Assembly: GCF_001724715.1 (NCBI RefSeq)
Contig: NZ_MEFG01000014.1
Location: 1 to 64,000 of the forward strand
DNA length: 64,000 bases
From: Sphingomonas sp. SCN 67-18
GTDB taxonomy: Bacteria > Pseudomonadota > Alphaproteobacteria > Sphingomonadales > Sphingomonadaceae
Direction: 5' to 3'
The position numbers and the translations under genes are program-made. Shown here piece by piece: positions 9,124-18,185 of this stretch. Each line of letters starts with the position of its first letter. Position 1 is the first letter of the stretch. The notes beneath the pieces were generated by a model, which did no database searches, was not told where the DNA came from, and saw only the letters and a list, made by a program, of their open reading frames with translations.

Positions 9124-9390
9124 CTATCGCTTCTTACCGGCCGGTTGCGGCCAGCATTTCTCGCAGCGCCGCCAGCAGATGGTGTTAGGCATCCGTTCCG
9201 CCGCGCTCGGCCCCGCGCCGGCGGCGAGCCCCGCGGTGATGTCGGACGAGATGCCCTCCGGCGGGGCAGCCTTGTGGCACAACAGGCAGTGGCGGCGATA
9301 ATCCGCCGCCGTCAGGGTCGACTGGGTCGGCCGCGCAAGGGCGGTCGCCTGTGCGCCCAGGCCCAGCAACACCCACAGACAGGCCACCAT
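9124..9390 (-). CDS. Small exported CxxCH (c-type cytochrome-like) protein
   Basis: An 88-residue product starts with a signal peptide (MVACLWVLLGLGAQATALA) and carries CLLCH at residues 35-39, a canonical haem c attachment motif, followed by KAAPPEG. The C-terminus has a second cysteine cluster (CWRRCEKCWPQ) that is not a haem motif. It looks like a truncated or unusually small cytochrome c; no clear distal Met ligand pattern is seen beyond a single RMPNT. The start is uncertain because the frame is open upstream. It may be a genuine small protein or a remnant. Confidence 0.5.
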   Translation of the reverse strand: MVACLWVLLGLGAQATALARPTQSTLTAADYRRHCLLCHKAAPPEGISSDITAGLAAGAGPSAAERMPNTICWRRCEKCWPQPAGKKR

Positions 9391-9490
9391 GATCGCGCGC
9401 GCCACGGCATCGTCCTCGCCCCGCAAGTCCCGAACGGACTTTGCGCGCCGGGTTCCCGTTTCGCAAGCCATGGCGTCGCCAGCGGCAGAC

Positions 9491-9565
9491 TGGCTGGGGC
9501 GGCAGGATTCGAACCTGCGAATGGCGGCATCAAAAGCCGCTGCCTTACCACTTGGCGACGCCCCA
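9491..9565 (-). tRNA. tRNA-Gln (anticodon TTG)
   Basis: On the minus strand a full cloverleaf is present. The 5' acceptor strand TGGGGCG pairs with CGCCCCA, and there is a TTCGAATC T-loop. The anticodon loop contains TTTTGAT, giving anticodon TTG, and CCA is encoded at the 3' end. The anticodon reads CAA glutamine codons. Confidence 0.95.
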
Positions 9566-9746
9566 ACACGTCCCGGCGATCACCGTGCGCCGCGCTTATC
9601 GCGGCGCGGCGGCGAGTGCAACGCCCGCCCGGCCGAAACCGAGCGGCACGCGCATCCGGCCCATCGTCCCGACCTGGACCATATCGGTCCTATCCGCCCG
9701 TCCTTTGCGCTTGAACGACCGGGATTGGTGGAGCAGACATGACAGA

Positions 9747-10238
9747 ATGTCTGCCCCAAACACCGGCGCTTCGCCGCTCTTTCTTCGTGAAGCCGAAATC
9801 CGGCGCGGCATCGAGCTGATGTATTTCGGTCAGGCCAATCTGGTGCGCGCCGTGGACGAGCGATTGGCGGAGCAGGGGTTGGGGCGGGCTCATCATCGCG
9901 CTCTTTATTTTATCGCTCGCCAGCCCGATCTGACCGTGAGCGAGCTGCTGCGCTTCCTGAACGTCACCAAGCAATCGCTGGGCCGCGTGCTGGGCGAGCT
10001 GGTCGACCGGAATCTGGTCGAGATGCGGACCGGGCGCAACGACCGCAGGCAGCGGCTGTTGCGCCTGACCCCGGACGGCGCGACGTTCGAGGCGGCGCTG
10101 TTCGACAATATGCGCGAGCGGCTTTCCGCCGCCTATGCCGAGGCGGGACAGGGCAGCGTCACCGGTTTCTGGATGGTGCTGGAGGGGCTGCTTTCCCCCG
10201 ACGAACGCGCGCGGGTGGCGGCGCTGCGCAGCCGCTGA
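9747..10238 (+). CDS. MarR-family transcriptional regulator
   Basis: The 163-residue product has a MarR-type winged helix: LTVSELLRFLNVTKQSLGRV as helix-turn-helix, then RTGRNDRRQRLLRLT as the wing with its conserved D-R pair. The ATG at 9747 is chosen because the open frame upstream runs through the tRNA-Gln gene and cannot be coding. Related sphingomonad regulators sit beside proC and the function is not known. It converges tightly with proC (4-bp gap). Confidence 0.85.
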   Translation: MSAPNTGASPLFLREAEIRRGIELMYFGQANLVRAVDERLAEQGLGRAHHRALYFIARQPDLTVSELLRFLNVTKQSLGRVLGELVDRNLVEMRTGRNDRRQRLLRLTPDGATFEAALFDNMRERLSAAYAEAGQGSVTGFWMVLEGLLSPDERARVAALRSR

Positions 10239-10242
10239 CGCG

Positions 10243-11064
10243 TTATTTGCCGGCCGCCATTTCGGCATTGCGGCGGCGCGCGGCCTCCAGCGTGCGGGTG
10301 ACCAGCCCTGTGAGCGCATCCCCTTCGTCAAGCACGTCCAGCCCCTTGCGGGTCGACCCGCCGGGGCTGGCGACCCGTTCCGCCAGGGCGCCGGGATCTT
10401 CATCGGCGGCGGCCGCGAGCATCGCCGCGCCCTCCACCGTGGCGCAGGCGAAGCGCGCCGCCTGATCGGCGGGCAGGCCCAGCGCCGCGCCGCCCCGGGC
10501 AAGCGCATCGATGAAGCGGAACAGGAAAGCGGGGCCGCTGCCCGAAAGCGCAGTGACGGCGTCGAACAGCGCCTCGTCGGCGATCCATTCGGCAAGGCCG
10601 AGCGGCTGCATCATCGCCATGGCCAGCGCGCGCTGATCGTCCGTGCCGCGCGCGGCGTGCAGCCCCACCACGCCACGGCCGATCGCCACCGGCGTGTTGG
10701 GCATCGCCCTGACGATGGCCCCGGCCCGGGGGAAATGGCTGCCCAGCGTCCCGGTGGTGGTGCCCGCCATGATGGAGAGCAGCAGGGTCTGCGGGCCGGC
10801 CGCCGCGGCCACGCCGTCCGCCACGGCGTCCAGCATCTGCGGTTTCACGCCGATCATCAGCGCGGCGGGCGGGCGCTCCCCCGTCGGCACGCCCGTCAGC
10901 ACGCGGACGCCGGGCGCGACCGGACGGCCGCTCTTGCGGATCACGGTGATGCCGGCGGGGTCCACCCCCTGCTCCAGCCAGCGGGCGAGCATCGCCCCGG
11001 CCATGTTGCCGCAGCCGAACAGCCAGAATGTTTCGGGGAATCGGAAGCCGTGCGCCATGTCCAT
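10243..11064 (-). CDS. proC: Pyrroline-5-carboxylate reductase
   Basis: The 273-residue enzyme makes proline from 1-pyrroline-5-carboxylate with NAD(P)H. An N-terminal Rossmann motif (FGCGNMAGAM) and the C-terminal P5CR signature (ALSGSGPAFLF, then ASPGGSTRKGLDVL) are clear. The start is at 11064, after TTAGGGG; an alternative ATG lies six bases downstream. Divergent from the GGDEF gene with about 175 bp between the starts. Sphingomonads usually keep proC near the ybjN, UbiK-like and tspO genes, as here. Confidence 0.93.
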   Translation of the reverse strand: MDMAHGFRFPETFWLFGCGNMAGAMLARWLEQGVDPAGITVIRKSGRPVAPGVRVLTGVPTGERPPAALMIGVKPQMLDAVADGVAAAAGPQTLLLSIMAGTTTGTLGSHFPRAGAIVRAMPNTPVAIGRGVVGLHAARGTDDQRALAMAMMQPLGLAEWIADEALFDAVTALSGSGPAFLFRFIDALARGGAALGLPADQAARFACATVEGAAMLAAAADEDPGALAERVASPGGSTRKGLDVLDEGDALTGLVTRTLEAARRRNAEMAAGK

Positions 11065-11239
11065 GCCCCTTAGGGTCAGGCAGGCAGGTTGCAAAGTCCA
11101 TCGCCATTCGGGCGGAAAACAGCATGAAAGCGGCCAGTGGCGGCCCCGGCGCCGTCCTGCCCCCTTTCCGGCGCGACGAAATTTTCGCCCGCCGCCGTTG
11201 CGGGCGTAAGTTTTTCTGAAAGCGGCCGTTGATGGTTCC

Positions 11240-12448
11240 ATGGCAACACCGCTGCACTCCTCGCCGTCCGCCCCGGAAGAAAACCGGAGCGATTTCCTTG
11301 AAGAAGGCCCCCATGCGCCCACCGGCGAGCGGCGCGTGAACCGCGCCGGCCCGGACGACGCGCGGGGCCGGGCCAGCCGCCTTGCGGTGGCGGTGCGTGG
11401 GCTGTTCGGCCGCGACGGGCGGGAGAGCGGGGAAGAGGCGGCGCCGGCGGGCGATTCCGGCCGGGTGCTCTATGCGCGGATCGGGGAATTCCTGTTCGAC
11501 AATGCGCTGGAGCCGACGCCGCTTCATTATGAACTGGCCCACAGCTATTTCGACGGCAGCAACCGCAAGCTGGTCGATGCCGTCGAGCGGGCGCTGGAGC
11601 GCGGCGACATGACCGCCGAGACCGTCGAGCTGATCATGGCCGAATGCCGCACCGACATGACCGCCGAGCGGCTTTCAAGCCTGGTCGACGAGGCGCAGGC
11701 GGGGCTGAAGACCATCGCCGGCGTGGTCCGCCAGTCCGGCGCGGACGCCATGGCCTATGGCGAGGCGCTGGAGACCAGCGCCGCCGTGCTGGAGGACACC
11801 GCGCTGGAGCCGCACCAGTCGCTGGCCGCGCTGCTGGACCTGACCCGATCGATGATCGAAAAGACCCGCGAGGCGGAGAATGAGCTGCGCCTGACCGGCA
11901 AGCGGATGAGCGCGCTGCGCACCAACCTGGCCGAGGCCCGGCGCGTGGCGCAGAGCGACGTGCTGACCGGCCTCGCCAACCGCCGCGCCTTCGAGGACCG
12001 GCTGAAGCGTGCGGTCAACCAGGCGCGCGAGACGCACCGGCCGCTGGCGCTGGCCTTTTGCGACATCGATCATTTCAAGACGATCAACGACACCCACGGC
12101 CATGAGGTGGGCGACCGCATCCTGCGCTATGTGGCGCGCCAGCTGGCCGCCGCGTCGGGCAATAACTGCTTCGTCGCCCGCCATGGCGGCGAGGAATTCG
12201 TGATGCTGTTCGAGAACGTCACGGTGGAGGAGGCGTTCGACATTGTCGAGGCGTGCCGCGCCGACCTGGCGTCACGCCGGCTGATCGCCCGGAAATCGGG
12301 CGATCCGATCGGCCAGGTGACATTTTCCGCGGGCGTCGCCGGGCTGACCGGCGAGGAATCGGGCCGCGAGATGCTGCGCCACGCCGACGGCGCGCTATAC
12401 CGCGCCAAGAGCGAGGGCCGGGACCGGGTGTTGATCGCCCAGCGCTGA
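11240..12448 (+). CDS. Diguanylate cyclase (GGDEF domain, soluble)
   Basis: The 402-residue protein has about 220 N-terminal residues of helical, non-membrane sequence and a C-terminal GGDEF domain. Visible parts are DVLTGLANRRAFEDRL, DIDHFKTINDTHGHEVGD, and an intact GGEEF active site near residues 316-320. The RxxD inhibitory site expected ten residues before GGEEF is absent (SGNN at that position), so product inhibition at the classical I-site is unlikely. No EAL domain. It should make cyclic di-GMP. Nothing in the N-terminal part is a recognisable sensor domain. Confidence 0.88.
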   Translation: MATPLHSSPSAPEENRSDFLEEGPHAPTGERRVNRAGPDDARGRASRLAVAVRGLFGRDGRESGEEAAPAGDSGRVLYARIGEFLFDNALEPTPLHYELAHSYFDGSNRKLVDAVERALERGDMTAETVELIMAECRTDMTAERLSSLVDEAQAGLKTIAGVVRQSGADAMAYGEALETSAAVLEDTALEPHQSLAALLDLTRSMIEKTREAENELRLTGKRMSALRTNLAEARRVAQSDVLTGLANRRAFEDRLKRAVNQARETHRPLALAFCDIDHFKTINDTHGHEVGDRILRYVARQLAAASGNNCFVARHGGEEFVMLFENVTVEEAFDIVEACRADLASRRLIARKSGDPIGQVTFSAGVAGLTGEESGREMLRHADGALYRAKSEGRDRVLIAQR

Positions 12449-12470
12449 GACGTGAGCAGCGGCGGGGCCG

Positions 12471-12983
12471 TCAGGCCTCGCCCTGCGTTTCGATCAGCGC
12501 GGCGGCGATCGCCTCGCGCGGGGTCTTGTCGCCCCACAGCACGAACTGGAAGACCGGGTAGAAGCGTTCGCATTCGTCGATCGCGGCCTCGACCAGCAAT
12601 TCGGCCTGGTCCAGCGACAGGCTGGCCTCGCCGCCGTCGCCCAGCAGCGCGGCATGGCGGAACAGCAGGATGCCGCTATTGGCCCAAAGCTCGAAATGGC
12701 CGAGCCAGAGCTGTTCGTTGATCAGCCCGATCGTCTCGTAGATCGCGGCGCGCTTGTCATCGACGATGCGGATGTCGGGCAACGCCAGGAACTGGAGGAC
12801 ATGATCGTCCTCGCGCCACACGCCGCGCAGCTCATATTGCGCCCAGCTGCCCTGGAAGGTGGCGACCACTTCGTCCTCGCCCAGCCGCTCGTGCGGCCAG
12901 CCATGCGCCTCATAATAGCTTTCGAGCGTGTCGATGGGCGCTGAATCGTCGCCGCGATCCGCCTCCAGTTCGTCAAGCGTCAT
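12471..12983 (-). CDS. YbjN-domain protein
   Basis: The 170-residue acidic protein matches the YbjN/type III chaperone-like fold family: IDTLESYYEAHGWP, then WAQYELRGVWREDDHVLQFL, and a helical C-terminus. The ribosome site AAGGGGG lies six bases before the ATG at 12983. From memory of sphingomonad genomes it commonly neighbours proC and the UbiK-like gene. The molecular role is unknown; E. coli YbjN affects motility and stress phenotypes. It converges with the GGDEF gene, with 22 bp between the stops. Confidence 0.85.
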   Translation of the reverse strand: MTLDELEADRGDDSAPIDTLESYYEAHGWPHERLGEDEVVATFQGSWAQYELRGVWREDDHVLQFLALPDIRIVDDKRAAIYETIGLINEQLWLGHFELWANSGILLFRHAALLGDGGEASLSLDQAELLVEAAIDECERFYPVFQFVLWGDKTPREAIAAALIETQGEA

Positions 12984-13094
12984 CGGTTGCCCCCTTCAGT
13001 CGCCGGGCAAACGGTGGTCCCGTTGGCGCGTCTCTGCAAGCCGCCATGGCGCGGGCGGCGCAAATAAATGTGGATAAGATGCAAAATAATCGAT

Positions 13095-13385
13095 TCAATC
13101 CTTGGCCTTGCGCGGCCGTTTGGGGCTGGCGGCGGCAGCGGCGGGCGCCTTGCCTTCCAGCGCGTCAAGCCGGGCGCGGAGCGCATCGGCCTCGTCACGG
13201 GCGGCGGCGGCCATTGCCTTCACCGCCTCGAATTCGTCGCGGCTGACGAAATCCAGCCCGCCGATCCATTCCTTCGCCCGCTCGCGCGCGGAGGCTTCCG
13301 CCTCGCGGCCGACGCCGGCCAGCGTCCCCGCCGCGCCGTTCACCATCTTGACGAGATCGTCGAAAAACCTGTTCTGCGATTGCAT
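13095..13385 (-). CDS. UbiK/BMFP-family accessory protein
   Basis: The 96-residue protein begins with MQSQNRFFDDLVKMVNGAAG and continues as an amphipathic coiled coil (SRDEFEAVKAMAAAARDEAD). This is the BMFP/UbiK layout of trimeric fusogenic proteins that assist ubiquinone synthesis. A lysine-rich tail (KRPRKAKD) closes it. The ATG at 13385 is preferred; the open frame upstream overlaps tspO and is not coding. It follows tspO in the same direction, 29 bp downstream. Confidence 0.82.
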   Translation of the reverse strand: MQSQNRFFDDLVKMVNGAAGTLAGVGREAEASARERAKEWIGGLDFVSRDEFEAVKAMAAAARDEADALRARLDALEGKAPAAAAASPKRPRKAKD

Positions 13386-13414
13386 CTTCAAAAACTCCGT
13401 GTGGCCGCGGCCCG

Positions 13415-13969
13415 TTACAGCGCGATCTGGGTTGTCGCCTGCCCCGGCACAAGGGCGTGGGCATCCGGGTTCAGCCGGCCGATCTCGTAATTCAGCACCG
13501 TCGCAAAGCCCAGCCACAGCAGATAGGGCAGCATGAGCCACGCCGCCGCCTTGCGGATGCGGGCGAAAACCAGCGTCGTCGCAATCGACAGCAGCAGGAT
13601 GGCGATGATCACGCCCAGCGCCGTCCACACCTGATGCGCGGCGAAGAACAGGGGCGACCAGCTGAGGTTGAGCAGCAGCTGGATGACGAACAGGGCGATG
13701 GCGATGCCGCGCAACCGCGCGCCGCGCGCGTTGAGGATGATCGCGATGGCGATGCCGAGCAGCACGTAGAGCAGGCTCCACGCCACCGCGAACACCCAGC
13801 CCGGCGGCACGATGTCCGGCTTTACCAGCGCCTGGAACCACAGATTGTCGTAACCCGAATTGGCCAGCCGCCCGGACCCGATACCCAGCAGCAGGATTGC
13901 CGGCACCGTGACCACCGCCCTGCGCAGCAACGACATGAACAGTTGCTGCCGAGACGCCAGTTCCCCCAT
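13415..13969 (-). CDS. tspO: TspO/MBR-family tryptophan-rich sensory protein
   Basis: The 184-residue protein has five hydrophobic helices and the family motifs PPGWVFAVAWSLLY, LNLSWSPLFFAAHQ and PYLLWLGFATVLNY. These aromatic residues line the porphyrin/ligand pocket in TspO. It is an outer- or inner-membrane protein that binds porphyrins and links to stress and photosynthesis-gene regulation in alphaproteobacteria. It is immediately downstream of the RND pump gene in the same direction, with a gap of 14 bases. Confidence 0.92.
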   Translation of the reverse strand: MGELASRQQLFMSLLRRAVVTVPAILLLGIGSGRLANSGYDNLWFQALVKPDIVPPGWVFAVAWSLLYVLLGIAIAIILNARGARLRGIAIALFVIQLLLNLSWSPLFFAAHQVWTALGVIIAILLLSIATTLVFARIRKAAAWLMLPYLLWLGFATVLNYEIGRLNPDAHALVPGQATTQIAL

Positions 13970-13983
13970 GTGCGATTCCCCTG

Positions 13984-16900
13984 CTATTCCGCCGGCACCT
14001 CCGCCCCGTGCGGCCCATCGAGCGCGGCGTCAAGCTTTCTGCTGATCGCTTCGGGCGATCCTGTGTAGCGGGCCACCCGCGAATAAAGCAGCGGAATGAG
14101 GAACAATGTGATCAGCGTGGCCAGCGACACGCCGAACACGATGACGATGCCGATGGCGAAGCGCGCGCCGGCGCCGGCGCCGCCCACCAGCACCAGCGGC
14201 AGCGCGCCCATCACCGTGGCGATTGACGTCATCAGGATGGCGCGCAGGCGCCGCGCCGACGCCTGTTTGATCGCATCGAGCACGGAGGCCCCCTCGTCGC
14301 GCAGCTGGTTGGCGAATTCGACGATGAGGATGCCGTTCTTCGCCGCCAGCCCGACGAGCATGACGATGCCGACCTGGCTGTAGAGGTTGAGCGTCTGCCC
14401 CGTCACGCCGAGGCCGATCAGCCCGCCCGCCACCGCCAGCGGCACGGTGGTGATGATGACGCCGGGGTGGACGAAGCTTTCGAACTGCGCGGCGAGCACC
14501 AGGAAGACGATGACGATGGTCAGCACGAACACGATCATGATCGATCCGCCCGTATCCTTGAACGCCTTGCTTTCGCCGCCATAGCCGACGGTGGTCACTT
14601 CCGGCGACTGGGCGGCGGCGTCCTCGAGGAATTTCAGCGCCTCGCCCAGCGGATAGCCGGGGGCGAGCCCGCCCTGCAGCGTGATGGCCCGCAGCTTGTT
14701 GTAGCGGCCCAGATCGCGCGGGCCGGCCGCCTCGCTGGTGGTGACCAGATTGGAGAGCGGCACCAGCGCGCCGGTGCGGCTGCGGACGTAGATGGAGCTG
14801 AGATCGCTGATCGTCGAGCGGCCGCTCGCCTCCGCCTGGACGATGACGCGATATTCCTCGCCCCGGTCCAGATAGGTGGTGACCCGGCGCGAGCCGAGCA
14901 GGCTTTGCAGCGCCTGGCTGACCGCGTCCACCGACACGCCGAGATCGCCCGCGCGGTTGGTGTCGACGTTGATCTGCAGCTGCGGCTTGGTTTCCTTATA
15001 ATCCGAATCGAGGTTGACGATGCCCGGATTGGCGGCCGCCGCCGCGAGGATGCGGTCGCGCGCGGTCACCAGCCCCTCATAGGTGGTGCCGGCGATGACG
15101 AAGTTGATCGGCTGGCTGCGCCGCCCGCCCAGCGCGGAGCGGAGCTGCGCGTTGCCGCGCACCGCGGGCTGCTGCGCGATCATCCGGTTGATCTTCTGGA
15201 TCACGTCCTGGGTGGATTCGTCACGCTCTTCCCAGGGCTTCAGGAACACGGTGAAGCCGCCGCTGTTGAAATCGTCGCTGGCGCCGAAGCCGCCGGGCGT
15301 GCGCTGGATCATGGAGCGCACCGCGCCCTTGCCCACCAGCGTTTCCAGCTGTTCCTGAAGCTGGAGCATATATTTGTCCATCGTCGCGAAGCCGGTGCCC
15401 TCCGGCGCGGAGATGTTGACATCGGTGATGCCGGGATCCTCGGCGGGCGCCAATTCGGCGCGCATCATCGAGAACATCACGGCGGCGACGCCTAGGAACA
15501 GGCCGGTCGCGACCAGCGGGATCAGCGGCCGCTCTATGGCGATCGACAGGCGGCGGACATAGAAGGATTCCAGCCGCTTGAACCGTTCGTCGATCCACTT
15601 GGACAGCCGGCCCCGCTCCTCGCGCCGCAGCAGCTTGGAACAGAGCATCGGCGCCAGGCTGAGCGCCAGGAAGCCGGAAAAGGCGACCGCCGCGATCATC
15701 GTCACCGCCAGCTCGCGGAACAGCAGGCCGGTCTGCCCGGCGAGGAACATCACCGGCACGAACACGGCGCAGACGACCAGCGTGGTCGAAATGACCGCGA
15801 AGCCGACCTGACGGGTGCCCTTGAACGCCGCGACGAGCGGATCCTCGCCCTGTTCGATGCGGTGGTAGACATTTTCCAGCACCACGATGGCGTCGTCGAC
15901 GACAAGGCCGATGGCCAGCACCAGCGCCAGCAGGGTGAGCAGGTTGATCGAAAAGCCCGCCAGCCACAGCACCGCGAAGGCGCAGAGCAGGCAGATCGGC
16001 ACCGTCACCGCCGGGATCAAGGTGGCGCGCCACGAGCCGAGGAACAGGAAGATGACGAGCACCACCAGCACCGCCGCCTCGGCCAGCGTGTGCCAGACCT
16101 TTTCGATGGCCTTGCTGATGAACAGCGAATCGTCGCTGCCGACGGTGATGGTCATCCCTTCCGGCAGGTCGGCCTTCATCGTCTCGGCAAGATCCTTGGC
16201 GCGCTGCGCCACGTCGAGCGTGTTCGCGCCGGACTGGCGGACGATGCCGACGCCAAGCGCCTGCTGGCCGTTCATGCGGAACTGCTGATAGGGGTTTTCC
16301 GCGCCTTCCTCGATCCGCGCGACGTCGCCCAGCCGGACGAGATAGCCGTCCGGGCCGCGCCCGACGATCAGCTGGGCGAATTCGGCGGGCGTCGCGAACG
16401 GCCGGTTGACGCGCAGCGTGGCGTTCTGGTCCACGGATTCCAGGCGGCCGGCGGGCAGCTCGACATTCTGGCTGCGCAGCGCCTGCTCGATATCGCCGGG
16501 GGTGAGCTGGAACGCGGCCAGCCGCTGCGGCATCATCCAGATCCGCATCGAGGGGCGCGCCTCGCCGCCCACATAGACGCGGGCCACGCCGTCCAGCGCG
16601 GACAGCCGGTCCACCACGTTGCGGTCGACATAGTCGCTCAGCTGCAGGCGGCTCCAGCCGGGCTTGGAAACGACGAGGAAGAGGATTGGGGACGCGTCCG
16701 CATCCACCTTGCGCACTTCGGGCGGCTGGATTTCGTCCGGCAGGTCGTCGGTCGACGCGCCGACGCGGTCGCGCACGTCGTTGGATGCGGAATCGATGTC
16801 GCGGCCGGGGCTGAATTCGATGGTGATATCCGACCGGCCGTCGCGCGAGCGCGAGGTGATCGTCTGGATGCCCTCGATGCCGGCGAGCGCGGCTTCCAGC

Positions 16901-17097
16901 ACCTGGGTGACGCGCGCCTCGACCACGCTGGCGGCGGCGCCGGTGTAGGTGGTCGTCACCGAGACGATCGGCGGATCGGTGTCCGGATATTCGCGGATCG
17001 ACAGGTTGAAGAAGGCGACGAGCCCGACGACGCAGAGCAGGATCGCGACCACCGCCGCGAAAACGGGTCTGCGGACGGAAAGATCGGAAAGCTGCAT
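13984..17097 (-). CDS. RND-family multidrug efflux permease (HAE-1 type)
   Basis: This 1037-residue inner-membrane pump has the usual duplicated layout: TM1 after LSVRRPVFAAVVAILL, a large periplasmic loop (REYPDTDPPIVSV), then a TM4 segment with conserved Asp residues in LAIGLVVDDAIVVLENVYHR. The second half ends with the VGIVMLVGLAAKNGILIVEF helix. It exports hydrophobic or amphiphilic compounds using the proton gradient. The start at 17097 fits the family N-terminus; the frame upstream is unsupported. It is preceded 10 bases upstream by its periplasmic adaptor. No outer-membrane channel gene is in the cluster. Confidence 0.93.
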   Translation of the reverse strand: MQLSDLSVRRPVFAAVVAILLCVVGLVAFFNLSIREYPDTDPPIVSVTTTYTGAAASVVEARVTQVLEAALAGIEGIQTITSRSRDGRSDITIEFSPGRDIDSASNDVRDRVGASTDDLPDEIQPPEVRKVDADASPILFLVVSKPGWSRLQLSDYVDRNVVDRLSALDGVARVYVGGEARPSMRIWMMPQRLAAFQLTPGDIEQALRSQNVELPAGRLESVDQNATLRVNRPFATPAEFAQLIVGRGPDGYLVRLGDVARIEEGAENPYQQFRMNGQQALGVGIVRQSGANTLDVAQRAKDLAETMKADLPEGMTITVGSDDSLFISKAIEKVWHTLAEAAVLVVLVIFLFLGSWRATLIPAVTVPICLLCAFAVLWLAGFSINLLTLLALVLAIGLVVDDAIVVLENVYHRIEQGEDPLVAAFKGTRQVGFAVISTTLVVCAVFVPVMFLAGQTGLLFRELAVTMIAAVAFSGFLALSLAPMLCSKLLRREERGRLSKWIDERFKRLESFYVRRLSIAIERPLIPLVATGLFLGVAAVMFSMMRAELAPAEDPGITDVNISAPEGTGFATMDKYMLQLQEQLETLVGKGAVRSMIQRTPGGFGASDDFNSGGFTVFLKPWEERDESTQDVIQKINRMIAQQPAVRGNAQLRSALGGRRSQPINFVIAGTTYEGLVTARDRILAAAAANPGIVNLDSDYKETKPQLQINVDTNRAGDLGVSVDAVSQALQSLLGSRRVTTYLDRGEEYRVIVQAEASGRSTISDLSSIYVRSRTGALVPLSNLVTTSEAAGPRDLGRYNKLRAITLQGGLAPGYPLGEALKFLEDAAAQSPEVTTVGYGGESKAFKDTGGSIMIVFVLTIVIVFLVLAAQFESFVHPGVIITTVPLAVAGGLIGLGVTGQTLNLYSQVGIVMLVGLAAKNGILIVEFANQLRDEGASVLDAIKQASARRLRAILMTSIATVMGALPLVLVGGAGAGARFAIGIVIVFGVSLATLITLFLIPLLYSRVARYTGSPEAISRKLDAALDGPHGAEVPAE

Positions 17098-17107
17098 CGC
17101 CTTGCTC

Positions 17108-18169
17108 CTATCCCTTGGTTGCCGGCGCCTTCGGTCCGGAAGGCGCGGCATTGTGCGTGCCGGCCAGCTTCACCTTCTGCCCGTTGGTCAGCTTGACGAC
17201 GCCTTCGGTGACCACCGTCTGCCCCGCCCGCAGGCCCCGCGTGATTTCCACGGCCCCGTTCTGGCGCGCGCCGGTCGACACCGGCACGCGGTTCGCGACA
17301 TCCTTTTCGACGACATAGACGAAGCTGTTCTGACCTTCGCCGACCACGGCCAGTTCCGGCACCGCCAGCGCGGACCGGCCGGCGGCTTCCACCACCACCG
17401 TCATCAACATGCCGGGCAGCAGCTTGCGGTCGGGGTTGGGCAGCAGCGCGCGCACGGTGACGGCGCGGGTCTGCGGATTGATGACCGGATCGATATTGGC
17501 GATGGTGCCGTGGAAGGGGGTATCGGGGAAGGCGGCCGAGGTGGCGACGATCGGCTGGCCGGGGGCGACCGCGGACAGCAGCGTTTCGGGAACCGCGAAA
17601 TCGAGCTTGATCCGCGAGACGTCGCTGACCGTGGCGATGGCGGTGCCCGCGGACACCACCGCGCCCTGCGAAATGGTACGCAGCGACACCCAGCCGTCGA
17701 ACGGCGCCCGGACGATGCGATCGCTGATCGAGGCGCGCGCCTGCGCCGCCTGCGCGCGAGCCGACCCGGCCAACGCCATCTGGCTGTCCACCGAGCTGCC
17801 GGTGGCGAAACCGCGCGCCTTGAGCGCCTGGATGCGTTCAAGCTGCTGGTTCGCCTCACGCTCGCGCGCCTGCGCATCCTCCAGCGCCGCGCTCTGCTGG
17901 CCCCGCGCCAACGTGGCGATCACCTGACCCCGGCGGACGAAGCCGCCATCGTCGAAATTCAGGCTGACGATCCGTTCCGTCACCGGGGCGGAGAGCGTCA
18001 CCTGTTCATTGGCGAGCGCGGTGCCCACCGCCTCGATCCGATCAACAAAGCGCTGCGGCGCCACCGGCGCCGCCCGCACCAGCGGCGCGGGCCGTTCCCC
18101 GCCCCCCGCGTCTCCGCCACCGCAGGCGGCGAGCGGAACCAGAAGCAGCAGGGCAACGAAACGGCGCAT
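17108..18169 (-). CDS. RND efflux periplasmic adaptor (membrane fusion) lipoprotein
   Basis: The 353-residue protein starts with a lipoprotein signal (MRRFVALLLLVPLAACGGG, Cys17). It has the adaptor order: beta-barrel/lipoyl halves (VTLSAPVTERIVSLNFDDGG, then DRIVRAPFDGWVSLRTISQG) around a helical hairpin, and a C-terminal membrane-proximal domain. It bridges the RND pump to an outer-membrane channel. The start at 18169 is chosen for the signal peptide. It forms an operon with the downstream permease and lies 16 bases after tlyA. Confidence 0.92.
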   Translation of the reverse strand: MRRFVALLLLVPLAACGGGDAGGGERPAPLVRAAPVAPQRFVDRIEAVGTALANEQVTLSAPVTERIVSLNFDDGGFVRRGQVIATLARGQQSAALEDAQAREREANQQLERIQALKARGFATGSSVDSQMALAGSARAQAAQARASISDRIVRAPFDGWVSLRTISQGAVVSAGTAIATVSDVSRIKLDFAVPETLLSAVAPGQPIVATSAAFPDTPFHGTIANIDPVINPQTRAVTVRALLPNPDRKLLPGMLMTVVVEAAGRSALAVPELAVVGEGQNSFVYVVEKDVANRVPVSTGARQNGAVEITRGLRAGQTVVTEGVVKLTNGQKVKLAGTHNAAPSGPKAPATKG

Positions 18170-18185
18170 CAACACATACCCTCGA

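Noticed and set aside
9441-9746. Frame reading through tRNA-Gln before the MarR start
   Set aside because: The GGRIRTCEWRHQKPLPYH-type peptide is a known artefact of translating across tRNA genes; the MarR ATG at 9747 is the real start.
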